Shown: piece after piece, positions 36,879-44,593 of the stretch
Position numbering within the stretch: the stretch's first letter is position 1
Layout: each line of letters starts with the position of its first letter
NCBI RefSeq assembly: GCF_034670005.1
Contig: NZ_JAXMOH010000009.1
Span: 1 to 64,000, forward strand
Reading direction: 5' to 3'
From: Thalassobius sp034670005
GTDB taxonomy: Bacteria; Pseudomonadota; Alphaproteobacteria; Rhodobacterales; Rhodobacteraceae
DNA: 64,000 bases
The notes under the pieces: model-generated
The model's input: the letters and a program-made list of their open reading frames with translations, nothing else
What the model was told of the DNA's origin: nothing
Databases searched by the model: none
Position numbers and translations under genes: made by a program

Positions 36879-37378
36879 GCGCGCACCCTTCTTTCCTGCA
36901 ACGCGGCCCCGGGCGCGCGGATGTAATGCGCGTGACAGATCGCGATCGCCAACGCGTCGGCGGCGTCCGGTCCGGCAATATCCACACCGGGTAGCTGCAT
37001 CTTGACCATGTGTTCCACCTGTTGCTTGGCGGCATGACCGACCCCGACCACGGTCTTTTTAACCTTATTGGGGGCATATTCGCCCACGCTCAGACCGGCC
37101 TGCGCCGGAACCAGCAACGCAATCCCGCGCGCCTGCCCCAGCTTCAGTGTGCCGACCGCATCCTTGTTGACGAAAGTCTGTTCCACGGCCGCAGTATCGG
37201 GATTGTATTGCCCGACCACTTCGCTCAACTGCCGGTAAAGCGACAGCAGACGCAGTGCAAGATCGGTCCCTTCGGAATGGCATACGCCGTTTGCCACATG
37301 GGTGAGTCGACTGCCTTCGGCCTCGATCACGCCCCATCCGAGATTGCGCAAGCCGGGATCAATCCCCAAAACCCGCAT
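36875..37378 (-). CDS. ruvC: Holliday junction resolvase RuvC
   Basis: This 167-residue RNase H-fold nuclease has catalytic Asp7 in MRVLGIDPGLRNLGWGV, Glu in TAAVEQTFVNKD, and the C-terminal Asp pair in PDAADALAIAICHAH. It is the first gene of the ruvCAB unit. The 320-bp region upstream separates it from a divergent DUF1127 gene and should hold both promoters. Confidence 0.97.
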   Translation of the reverse strand: MRVLGIDPGLRNLGWGVIEAEGSRLTHVANGVCHSEGTDLALRLLSLYRQLSEVVGQYNPDTAAVEQTFVNKDAVGTLKLGQARGIALLVPAQAGLSVGEYAPNKVKKTVVGVGHAAKQQVEHMVKMQLPGVDIAGPDAADALAIAICHAHYIRAPGAALQERRVRA

Positions 37379-37698
37379 CTCTGCCCCCTGCTCTGTTGCC
37401 TTTTTGATGCACTAGCACGAAACGGGAACAAACACCAAGCACAAAGCGTGGATGTCTTAAAATGAGCATTTTCCGGGCATCTTAGGGAAAACTGGCCGAA
37501 TCCCGACATCGAGAGGTCTGAAACCGACACGTCTTTCCCGCCGGAAATGTCTTTTTTTCATGACTGAAATCCATTTCAGCCCGCCATGCACAAAGCGCAT
37601 AGTAACTATGCAATATCACCCCATTGTGCGGCTAAATTGGGCACTCTAAATGCCGTTTCAGAATAACGAACCAAACATACTTCAATGAGGAACCTGAT
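37379..37698. other. 320-bp divergent intergenic region, ruvC / DUF1127
   Basis: There is no credible coding frame here. It is AT-richer than its surroundings and should contain the promoters of both divergent genes. A GAGGA ribosome site lies at 37686-37690 for the + gene. I could not define -35/-10 boxes or an operator with confidence. Confidence 0.6.
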
Positions 37699-37929
37699 AT
37701 GGCTGTCTATGACAACGCATCCACCCAGTATCAGGCTGGCGTACTGGCCGGCCATATTTCGCGCGGCGGCTTGCTGTTCGCAAATGCTCTGTTCACAATG
37801 CGTGATGCAATCGCGTCGTGGAACAGCGCTCGTGTGACCCGGGTCGAACTGTCCAAACTGACGGATCGCGAACTGGACGACATCGGCCTGTGCCGTGGCG
37901 ACATCGACCGGATTGCCAAAGAATTCTAA
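37699..37929 (+). CDS. DUF1127 domain small protein
   Basis: This 76-residue protein has a C-terminal DUF1127 motif (about 40-75): TRVELSKLTDRELDDIGLCR followed by GDIDRIAKEF. Such small basic proteins are common in Rhodobacterales; some act in RNA or phosphate-related regulation, but no function can be given here. It stands alone, with an upstream GAGGA and a downstream terminator, and is probably a monocistronic abundant transcript. Confidence 0.88.
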   Translation: MAVYDNASTQYQAGVLAGHISRGGLLFANALFTMRDAIASWNSARVTRVELSKLTDRELDDIGLCRGDIDRIAKEF

Positions 37930-37951
37930 TCCCGGCAACGGTGCCAAAACG

Positions 37952-37985
37952 AACGGCCGCGCTCATCCGAGCGCGGCCGTTTTGA
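37952..37985 (+). terminator. Terminator after the DUF1127 gene
   Basis: A perfect 12-bp stem (37952-37963 with 37970-37981) with a 6-nt loop is followed by a short T run. It begins 22 nt after the stop and may also serve the convergent gene. Confidence 0.85.
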
Positions 37986-38007
37986 GTCTGACGACAATGT
38001 GCAGGCG

Positions 38008-38352
38008 TCACTTCAGATAAGGGCGCAGCCTGATTGCCATAAATTCGGAAACCGGATCCGGTGCCATCACGATAGCCCCGGCCTGTTCGACCAGTCCCCC
38101 GCCTTGCAAGCTTTCAACCCGGTCCTGGTAAATTCCAAACCCCAGATGCGCCAGCAGTATCGCTTTGAACCCCACGAACCCCAGCACGAGCAATAGAATG
38201 CCGCGCAGCGGCAGCCTCCGGCGCGCCCGCCTTGGTTTGGTGACAATCAAACCGTCGCGACCGACAACCGTAACGTAACCGCGCTTCATGCGGGAACGCT
38301 TGCGGTCGATCCGGCTTAGCCGTTTGTCGAACTCTCTGAATGTATCGGCCAT
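38008..38352 (-). CDS. Small single-pass membrane protein of unknown function
   Basis: This 114-residue protein has a strongly basic N-terminal half (KRLSRIDRKRSRMKRGYVTV and RRARRRLPLRG), one TM helix (about residues 54-74, ILLLVLGFVGFKAILLAHLG) and a short outer tail. I do not recognise the family. The ATG at 38352 is preferred to a reading from 38379. It is convergent with the DUF1127 gene. Confidence 0.65.
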   Translation of the reverse strand: MADTFREFDKRLSRIDRKRSRMKRGYVTVVGRDGLIVTKPRRARRRLPLRGILLLVLGFVGFKAILLAHLGFGIYQDRVESLQGGGLVEQAGAIVMAPDPVSEFMAIRLRPYLK

Positions 38353-38465
38353 AGCAGCCTCCACTGGTTGAGCCCCCACTCAACAAGGCTAAATAAGTAT
38401 TGCTGAAATGTGGCGAAAATGGGGCAAATGCCTCAATTTAGGCTCAAACTGCCCTTAACACGCCG

Positions 38466-39332
38466 TTATTTGCCCAAGGTCAGCGTGGTCCATTCACCAA
38501 TCTCTTCCCGATGAACAAGATTGATGCCGGACCGTGCATAAACCTCGATCACGTCATCGGCCTGTTCGTTGAGAATCCCCGAAAGAATCGCATATCCACC
38601 CGGTTGCAAATTCGATGCCATGTCAGGGGCCAGATCGATCAGAGGGGCTTTCAGGATATTGGCAAAGACCAGATCGAACGGCGCGGCGGCCTTCAGTTCG
38701 GGATTGTCGAACCCGGCGGCGACCACGCATTTGACCCGGCCATCCAACCCGTTCACCGTGACATTGGCATTGGCCACGTCCACCGCGACCGGGTCGATAT
38801 CGCTGGCCAGTACCGGATTGGGCCAAATCCGCGCCGCGCCCATCGCCAGAACCGCCGTACCGCAGCCGATATCGGCCACGTTTTTCCCTGTGAACCCGTC
38901 CCGGTCCAGCCGGTCCAGCGCCCGCAGGCAGCCCTGCGTGGTGCCGTGATGCCCGGTACCAAAGGCCATTGCGGCCTCGATCAGCAAAGGCTCGGTCCCC
39001 TCGGGCACCTTATCGGCGTCATGGCTGCCATAGACAAAGAAACGCCCGGCTTCCACCGGGGCCAGTTCGCGTTTGACCTTGGCCACCCAATCGGTTTCCG
39101 GCAGTTCCGAAATCACGAACGGCTTCGCGCCGAACGCGGCGGCCAGAACCGCCAGCCCGGCCTGATCAGGCGCTTCGATGAAATAACCGCCCACTTCCCA
39201 CAGCCCCGATCCGTCTTCGATCTCGAACACGCCGATCCCGGTCGGTTCCGGGTTAAGTCGTTCCATCGCTTCGCCCAGCGCTTCGGCGGGCTCTTTTCCG
39301 GTCAGGGTGGTGAGGGCGGTAAAGGTAGGCAT
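38466..39332 (-). CDS. prmA: Ribosomal protein L11 methyltransferase PrmA
   Basis: This 288-residue SAM methyltransferase has motif I NVADIGCGTAVLAMGAARIW and FDLVFANILKAPLIDLAPDM, with the N-x-L-L-like NIL motif of PrmA. AFGTGHHGTTQGCLRALD is a further PrmA signature. The N-terminal substrate-recognition domain is about residues 1-85. It methylates ribosomal protein L11. Confidence 0.93.
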   Translation of the reverse strand: MPTFTALTTLTGKEPAEALGEAMERLNPEPTGIGVFEIEDGSGLWEVGGYFIEAPDQAGLAVLAAAFGAKPFVISELPETDWVAKVKRELAPVEAGRFFVYGSHDADKVPEGTEPLLIEAAMAFGTGHHGTTQGCLRALDRLDRDGFTGKNVADIGCGTAVLAMGAARIWPNPVLASDIDPVAVDVANANVTVNGLDGRVKCVVAAGFDNPELKAAAPFDLVFANILKAPLIDLAPDMASNLQPGGYAILSGILNEQADDVIEVYARSGINLVHREEIGEWTTLTLGK

Positions 39333-39386
39333 GTCTGGACTCCGGTCTCTATCTGGCTCAGCGCCTAAGCGCGCGGCGGCCCCGGG

Positions 39387-40742
39387 TCAAGCCTTTGCGC
39401 GTTCCGGCGTTTCTGTGCCGCGCCCCGCCCTGACATAGCGCCAACCGACAAAGGCCGCCGCGATACCGACAACGCTATTGGCCACGGCCTGCGCCAGAAC
39501 AACGCCGGTAGAGCCCCAGATCATGCCCATGCCAAGCGCCAGCGGCGCCATTATAATCCCGTCACGGATCCAGTTGCTGATCGTGGCCCAGATCGGGCGG
39601 CCCAGATTGTTGAAGGCCGCGTTCGACACGAACAGCGCCCCGGTGAACACAAAGGACCCGGCGGCGTAATGGGAAAATACCCGGACGATATGGGCGCCCT
39701 CCGGGCTCAGCCCGAAACCGGCCGCGATGTGATCGGCAAAACCCGCCATCAGCGCCCATGTCACCCCGGTATAGATGGCGCAGAATTTCAGCGCATCGAC
39801 ATAGGCCCCGGCGACCCGGTCCCGCAATCCGGCCCCGGCATTCTGACCGATGATTCCGCCAATCGCACCCGACAGCGCAAAGATACCGCCGAACCCCAGA
39901 ATGGTCAGCCGCGACACCACGCCGAACCCCGCCACCGCGCTGTCACCATGTTCCGCCATCGCGCGGATCAGCACCCAGTTGCCAAAAGGTGTCGACAACT
40001 GCGTCGCCACCGCAGGTAACGCAATCGCCAGATAGGGCTTGAGGAACGCCACCATGTCCCACTGCCGTGGCTTGGCCAGCATCTTGTGCGTGCCCCCCAG
40101 CCAATACAGCCCGACCACCGCCATCATGCCGCGCGAAAGGACGATCACCAGCGCCGCCCCATCAACGCCCATATCCAGCCCCAGAATGAACAGCGGATCG
40201 AGGAACACCGCCACCGCCCCGCCGGTCACTGTCACAAGCATCGACCGCCATGCGTCGCCAACCGCCCGCAGCACCGCCGAGGCGCACATCCCCGCAGCGA
40301 TCAGCGGCAGCGACGGCAGTGAAATCGAAAGGAAACGAACCGCCACTTCCAGCGTCTCTCCCTCGGCCCCGGTCCAGATCAGGATGTCGCGGCGGAATAT
40401 GAAAACCAACAGCGCGATCAGCGCCTGGATTCCGGTGGCATAGATCAGCGCGACCGACGCAATCCGACGCGCCCGTGCGCCCTTGCCCATCCCCAGCGAC
40501 CGGCTGACCAGCGCCACCCCGGCAATCATCATCCCGATCGCAACTGACACGACGAAAAACTGGATCGTGGCGGCAAATCCAACAGCCGAAATCAGGATTT
40601 CGTTGCCCAGCCTGCTGACCCAGAACAGGGTCAGAAAATCGACCAGGAACATGAAACTCAGCCCCATCGCGCCGGTCATCGTCATCACCACCACGTGACG
40701 CATGGTCGACCCGGTGGTAAATTTCGCTTTGGGATGTGCCAT
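39387..40742 (-). CDS. MATE family efflux transporter
   Basis: This 451-residue membrane protein has about 12 TM helices in two similar halves and shows MATE features (WVSRLGNEILISAVGFAATI, then ASAVLRAVGDAWRSM). It likely exports drugs or metabolites by Na+ or H+ antiport; the substrate is not predictable. The start lies 3 bp after the stop of the upstream MFS gene, so the two transporters are co-transcribed. Confidence 0.9.
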   Translation of the reverse strand: MAHPKAKFTTGSTMRHVVVMTMTGAMGLSFMFLVDFLTLFWVSRLGNEILISAVGFAATIQFFVVSVAIGMMIAGVALVSRSLGMGKGARARRIASVALIYATGIQALIALLVFIFRRDILIWTGAEGETLEVAVRFLSISLPSLPLIAAGMCASAVLRAVGDAWRSMLVTVTGGAVAVFLDPLFILGLDMGVDGAALVIVLSRGMMAVVGLYWLGGTHKMLAKPRQWDMVAFLKPYLAIALPAVATQLSTPFGNWVLIRAMAEHGDSAVAGFGVVSRLTILGFGGIFALSGAIGGIIGQNAGAGLRDRVAGAYVDALKFCAIYTGVTWALMAGFADHIAAGFGLSPEGAHIVRVFSHYAAGSFVFTGALFVSNAAFNNLGRPIWATISNWIRDGIIMAPLALGMGMIWGSTGVVLAQAVANSVVGIAAAFVGWRYVRAGRGTETPERAKA

Positions 40743-40745
40743 AGG

Positions 40746-41987
40746 TTATTCCGCCGGGGCCGGCAGGAACCGGCTGAAAAGGGTTTCGTTGCCGGGTTCG
40801 GGATGACGCGGCACCATCAGCGACAGGCCAAGCGACGTCGCCGCCATCCCGGCAGCCAGGAAAAACACCGCCCCCGGCGACACCAGCCAAAGATATCCCA
40901 GCACCGCAGGCAGGAACACAGCCGCGATATGGTTGATGGTGAAGGCCACAGCGGCGGTGGGCGCGATATCGCCCGGATCGGCGATCTTCTGAAAATAGGT
41001 CTTCAGCGCCAGCGCGAGGGCAAAGAACATGTGGTCGATCACGTATAGCGCCGAAGCCAGCATCACCCCCCAACCGAACCAGTAGATACCGCCATAGGCC
41101 AAAAACACGGATACCAGCCCGACATATTCGAAGATCAGCGCCCGGCGTTCGCCGAACCGCGCCACGATCTTGCCGAATACCGGGGCCAGCCCCATGTTCA
41201 GCACCAGGTTGATCAGGAACAGCCCGGTCACTTCATGCACGTCGAAACCGAAGCGTTCGACCATCATGAACCCTGCGAAAACGGTAAAAATCTGCCGCCG
41301 GGCACCGGCCATGAACTGCAACGCGTAATACAGCCAATAGCGCCGCCGCAGCACGAATTTCTTGACCTGCGGATTAGGCGCTTCGAACTGCGGATAGGCC
41401 AGCAGGCAGAACAGCGCCACGGCGGCGGTAAACCCGCCCGACAACATGTAAACGATATTATAGGTCAGCCCCAGCCTATCCCAGCTCAGCACGATCAGGA
41501 CATAGGCGACCAATGTCGCCGCCGATCCGGTGGCCAGCAGCCAACCCAGCGTTTGCGGCGCGCGGTCCTTGGGCAGCCATTGCAATTGCAGCGACTGGTT
41601 GACGGTTTCGTAATAGTGGAACCCGATGGAACTCAGCATGGTGATGGTCAGAATGCCGCCCAGCGACGGGAACCATGCGGTCATTGCCGTCGCCACACCC
41701 AGCATAATCAGCGCCACGACCCCCAGCACCTGTTCGCGGATCACCATGATCAGGGCGATCACCCCGATGGCCAGAAACCCCGGTATTTCCCGCACCGTAT
41801 GCAGCCAGCCAATATCGGAGCCGTCGAATTGCGCCACTTCGATGACGAAATTGTTCAGCAGCGCCGACCACGTGGCGAACGCCACCGGCATCGCCATCGC
41901 CATCAGAAACAGCAGGCTGATCGGACGCCGCCAGAAGGGCAGTTCCTTCGCCTGTGATAACGGTATCGGGGTTCTGAACATGTTCAT
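40746..41987 (-). CDS. MFS transporter
   Basis: This 413-residue polytopic protein has about 12 TM segments, with the central cytoplasmic loop near AYPQFEAPNPQVKKFVLRRR and the second-half signature GKIVARFGERRALIFEYVG. The substrate is unknown. The ATG at 41987 gives a start MNMFRTPIPLS; 41981 is an alternative. The pairing with the MATE gene suggests a shared export or resistance function. Confidence 0.82.
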   Translation of the reverse strand: MNMFRTPIPLSQAKELPFWRRPISLLFLMAMAMPVAFATWSALLNNFVIEVAQFDGSDIGWLHTVREIPGFLAIGVIALIMVIREQVLGVVALIMLGVATAMTAWFPSLGGILTITMLSSIGFHYYETVNQSLQLQWLPKDRAPQTLGWLLATGSAATLVAYVLIVLSWDRLGLTYNIVYMLSGGFTAAVALFCLLAYPQFEAPNPQVKKFVLRRRYWLYYALQFMAGARRQIFTVFAGFMMVERFGFDVHEVTGLFLINLVLNMGLAPVFGKIVARFGERRALIFEYVGLVSVFLAYGGIYWFGWGVMLASALYVIDHMFFALALALKTYFQKIADPGDIAPTAAVAFTINHIAAVFLPAVLGYLWLVSPGAVFFLAAGMAATSLGLSLMVPRHPEPGNETLFSRFLPAPAE

Positions 41988-42159
41988 GGCCCATGCTATA
42001 GCCCCGCGCCCGACCCATTGCGAGATCGAAAACGCGGCCCGACTGTGCAGCAATGCTCAGACCTCTCTGCTCAAAGGCGCTATCATTTTTCCCCGAAACC
42101 CCGCCCATGGGACTTTCCCCGGCGTTGCTCGCGCTTCCAACAATCGCTACTCATACGGC

Positions 42160-42687
42160 ATGAACCTTCTCGCAATATCCGGCAGCGCCCGGTCCGTTTC
42201 CACCAATACGGCCCTGCTCAGGGGTCTTGCGTCGGTCACCCCACCCGGCCACACCCTATCGGTATTTGACGATATCGCGAATCTACCGGTGTTTTCGCCG
42301 GATCTGGAAACGGCCCCGTTGCCGCAGCCGGTCAAGCGTTTTGTAAATCTGATCGCGAACAGCGATGGCCTGATCATCGCAAGCCCGGAATATATCCGGG
42401 CAATCCCGGGCGGATTGAAGAATGCAATAGATTGGTTGGTGTCTCGGGATGAAATCATCGGCAAACCCATTGCGCTCGCACATGCCTCCCATCGGGGTGA
42501 CGATATGCTTGCCCAGCTTCGTTTGGTCCTTTCCACGGTCAGCACGGGCTTTAACGCTGACATTTTCTTGCGCTGTGACCTGATGAAGAAGTCGCCACAA
42601 GAAATCTCTCGCCACTTCGAAAAGGCCGAAGCGCGGCAATTGGCTAAAACATTCGTGAAGGATTTTATCGAATTCTGCGGCCAGTAA
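42160..42687 (+). CDS. NADPH-dependent FMN reductase family protein
   Basis: This 175-residue flavodoxin-fold protein has the FMN phosphate loop LAISGSARSVSTN (residues 4-16) and ASPEYIRAIPGGLKNAIDWL, typical of the NADPH-dependent FMN reductase/azoreductase family. The ATG at 42160 directly starts the first beta strand. It is divergent from the MFS gene. Base composition is somewhat lower in GC than in its neighbours. Confidence 0.87.
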   Translation: MNLLAISGSARSVSTNTALLRGLASVTPPGHTLSVFDDIANLPVFSPDLETAPLPQPVKRFVNLIANSDGLIIASPEYIRAIPGGLKNAIDWLVSRDEIIGKPIALAHASHRGDDMLAQLRLVLSTVSTGFNADIFLRCDLMKKSPQEISRHFEKAEARQLAKTFVKDFIEFCGQ

Positions 42688-42707
42688 GCCCCTGAAATAT
42701 CAGGGGC
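42688..42707 (+). terminator. Hairpin directly after the FMN reductase stop
   Basis: An 8-bp stem GCCCCTGA/TCAGGGGC with an AATA loop starts on the base after the stop codon. Only a short TTTT occurs a few bases downstream, so termination may be partial. Confidence 0.5.
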
Positions 42708-42862
42708 CACAACATTTTCCTGCGCCACAGCCGCTATTATGGCATCCTGCGACCCAAAACCGTTCAGCCACAGCGGACCAAAAGCCACCCCCTGATCGCT
42801 TGTGATTCGGGGACACAGATGCCACCCATGCTGCAACTGCAACATCAGCCGGAATCGAACCC

Positions 42863-43729
42863 ATGACCGATCAAACATCGCTTCCCCTGCCCGTCACTTC
42901 TCTCAGCCAGGCCCAGCAAAAAAGCCTGATCAATATCGTACGCCGCGCCGCCAAGGCCGAAATCCTGCCGCTGTTCCGCAATCTCAGTGCCGGACAGATC
43001 AGCACCAAATCCGGCCCCCACGATCTGGTGACCGAAGCCGACACCGAGGCGGAAAAGATGATCGCGCGCGGCATCCTGCGGATGTTCCCCAACGCAATGG
43101 TGATCGGCGAAGAAGCGGCACACGCCCGCCCCGACCTGCGCGACGAGGCGGCAAAGGCCGAACTGGCCTTTATCATCGACCCGGTCGACGGGACCTGGAA
43201 TTTCGCTCATGGGCTGCCGGTGTTCGGCGTGATCCTCGCCGCCACCCGCTTTGGCCGCCCGGTGTTCGGGATGTTGTACGATGCGATCATGGACGACTGG
43301 ATCACCGCCGACAGCGAAACCGGTGCCATGATGTTCGGCGCAATCGGACCGCACCGGCGGATGCGCACCGCCACGGGCGGCGCGCTCGGCGACCTGTCGG
43401 GTTATCTGCATTTCTACCTGATGGACAAGGAGGTGCAGCCGAAACTGGCCGAAGCGCTACCCGATTTCGGCCGCACCGGCGCGCTGCGTTGCTCGTGCCA
43501 TGAATACCGCATGCTGGCGCAGGGCAGCGTCGATTTCTGCCTCTCGGGGGTTCTGAACCCGTGGGACCACGCCGCCGGTGTGCTGATCTGCGAACGCGCG
43601 GGCGGACATGTGCGAATGCTGGACGGGCGCGAATACGACATCTCGATCAAGAACGGCTACCTGCTGGCCGCCGCCAATGAGGACGTGTGGAACACCGTGG
43701 CGAAGCGGTTGAGCTTCCTGATGGAGTGA
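42863..43729 (+). CDS. Inositol monophosphatase family phosphatase
   Basis: This 288-residue Mg-dependent phosphatase has GEEAA (metal-binding Glu), DPVDGTWNFAHGLPVFGV (motif A) and LNPWDHAAGVLICERAGG (motif B). The family includes inositol-1-phosphatase, histidinol phosphatase and PAP phosphatase, and the substrate cannot be chosen from sequence alone. It ends 4 bp before the CDF gene. Confidence 0.9.
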   Translation: MTDQTSLPLPVTSLSQAQQKSLINIVRRAAKAEILPLFRNLSAGQISTKSGPHDLVTEADTEAEKMIARGILRMFPNAMVIGEEAAHARPDLRDEAAKAELAFIIDPVDGTWNFAHGLPVFGVILAATRFGRPVFGMLYDAIMDDWITADSETGAMMFGAIGPHRRMRTATGGALGDLSGYLHFYLMDKEVQPKLAEALPDFGRTGALRCSCHEYRMLAQGSVDFCLSGVLNPWDHAAGVLICERAGGHVRMLDGREYDISIKNGYLLAAANEDVWNTVAKRLSFLME

Positions 43730-43733
43730 CCGG

Positions 43734-44537
43734 ATGAGCGAACAAATCCGCTACCGGGTGATCGGCATGGATTGCGGGTCCTGCGCCGCCAAGGTTGAAA
43801 GCGCCGCCCGCGCGGCGGGCGCGCGCGACCCCGAGATTTCGCTGAGCACGCAGGAATTGCGGCTGCCCGGCACGCCCGAGGCGTTGTTGGCGCAGATCGA
43901 GCAGAGCGTCACAGAAGCGGGCTACGGGCTGGAACGGCTGCGGGGCACCGGGCCTGCGCATCTGGACCCGGCCTATCGACGGGCGCTGTGGATCGTGGTG
44001 GTGCTGAACCTCGGCTATGGCATCGCCGAGGCGGTCGGCGGTTACATCGCCGGATCGCAGGCGCTGAAGGCCGATGCGCTGGATTTTCTGGGCGACGGAT
44101 TGATCACGCTGCTGGCGGTGATCGCCACCGGCTGGCGCCCGGCCTGGCGCGCCCGCACCGCGCTGATGCAGGGGATATTCCTTGCGCTGATGGGATTGGG
44201 CGTAATTGGCAACACGGCGATGAAGGTGTTCACCGGCGCCCCGGTCGAGGCCGGGATCATGGGGGTGATGGGGCTAATCGCGCTGGTGATCAACGTCGCC
44301 GCCGCGCTGGTCCTGATGCCACATCGCAAGGGCGACGCGAACCTGCGTGCGGTCTGGCTGTTTTCCCGCAACGACGCGATCGGCAACGCCGCCATCGTGG
44401 TGGCGGCGCTTGCGGTGGGCTGGACCGGACAACGCTGGCCCGACCTGATCACCGCCTTTGCTATCGCCGGGCTGTTCCTGCATTCCGCATGGATCATCAT
44501 CCGTCACGCCAAGCGGGAATTGCGCGCCGCTGACTGA
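43734..44537 (+). CDS. HMA-CDF fusion cation transporter
   Basis: This 267-residue protein joins an N-terminal heavy-metal-associated domain (about 1-70, with GMDCGSC at 11-17) to a cation diffusion facilitator membrane domain with five to six TM helices (about 83-260). The metal-site motifs are DFLGD (117-121) and RNDAIGN in a later helix, rather than the HxxxD pairs of zinc CDFs. This is the variant seen in proteobacterial Co/Zn/Cd-type transporters. It probably exports a divalent metal; the ion is not predictable. It follows the phosphatase gene by 4 bp. Confidence 0.85.
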   Translation: MSEQIRYRVIGMDCGSCAAKVESAARAAGARDPEISLSTQELRLPGTPEALLAQIEQSVTEAGYGLERLRGTGPAHLDPAYRRALWIVVVLNLGYGIAEAVGGYIAGSQALKADALDFLGDGLITLLAVIATGWRPAWRARTALMQGIFLALMGLGVIGNTAMKVFTGAPVEAGIMGVMGLIALVINVAAALVLMPHRKGDANLRAVWLFSRNDAIGNAAIVVAALAVGWTGQRWPDLITAFAIAGLFLHSAWIIIRHAKRELRAAD

Positions 44538-44563
44538 TCGCGGGCGGCCCGCCCCCCGCAACA

Positions 44564-44589
44564 GAAAGCCCCGCCGAGGCGGGGCTTTC
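44564..44589. terminator. Shared bidirectional terminator, CDF / gcvP
   Basis: A perfect 12-bp stem GAAAGCCCCGCC/GGCGGGGCTTTC with a 2-nt loop lies between the two convergent stops. The A- and T-rich ends allow use from either strand. Confidence 0.85.
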
Positions 44590-44593
44590 CTTA

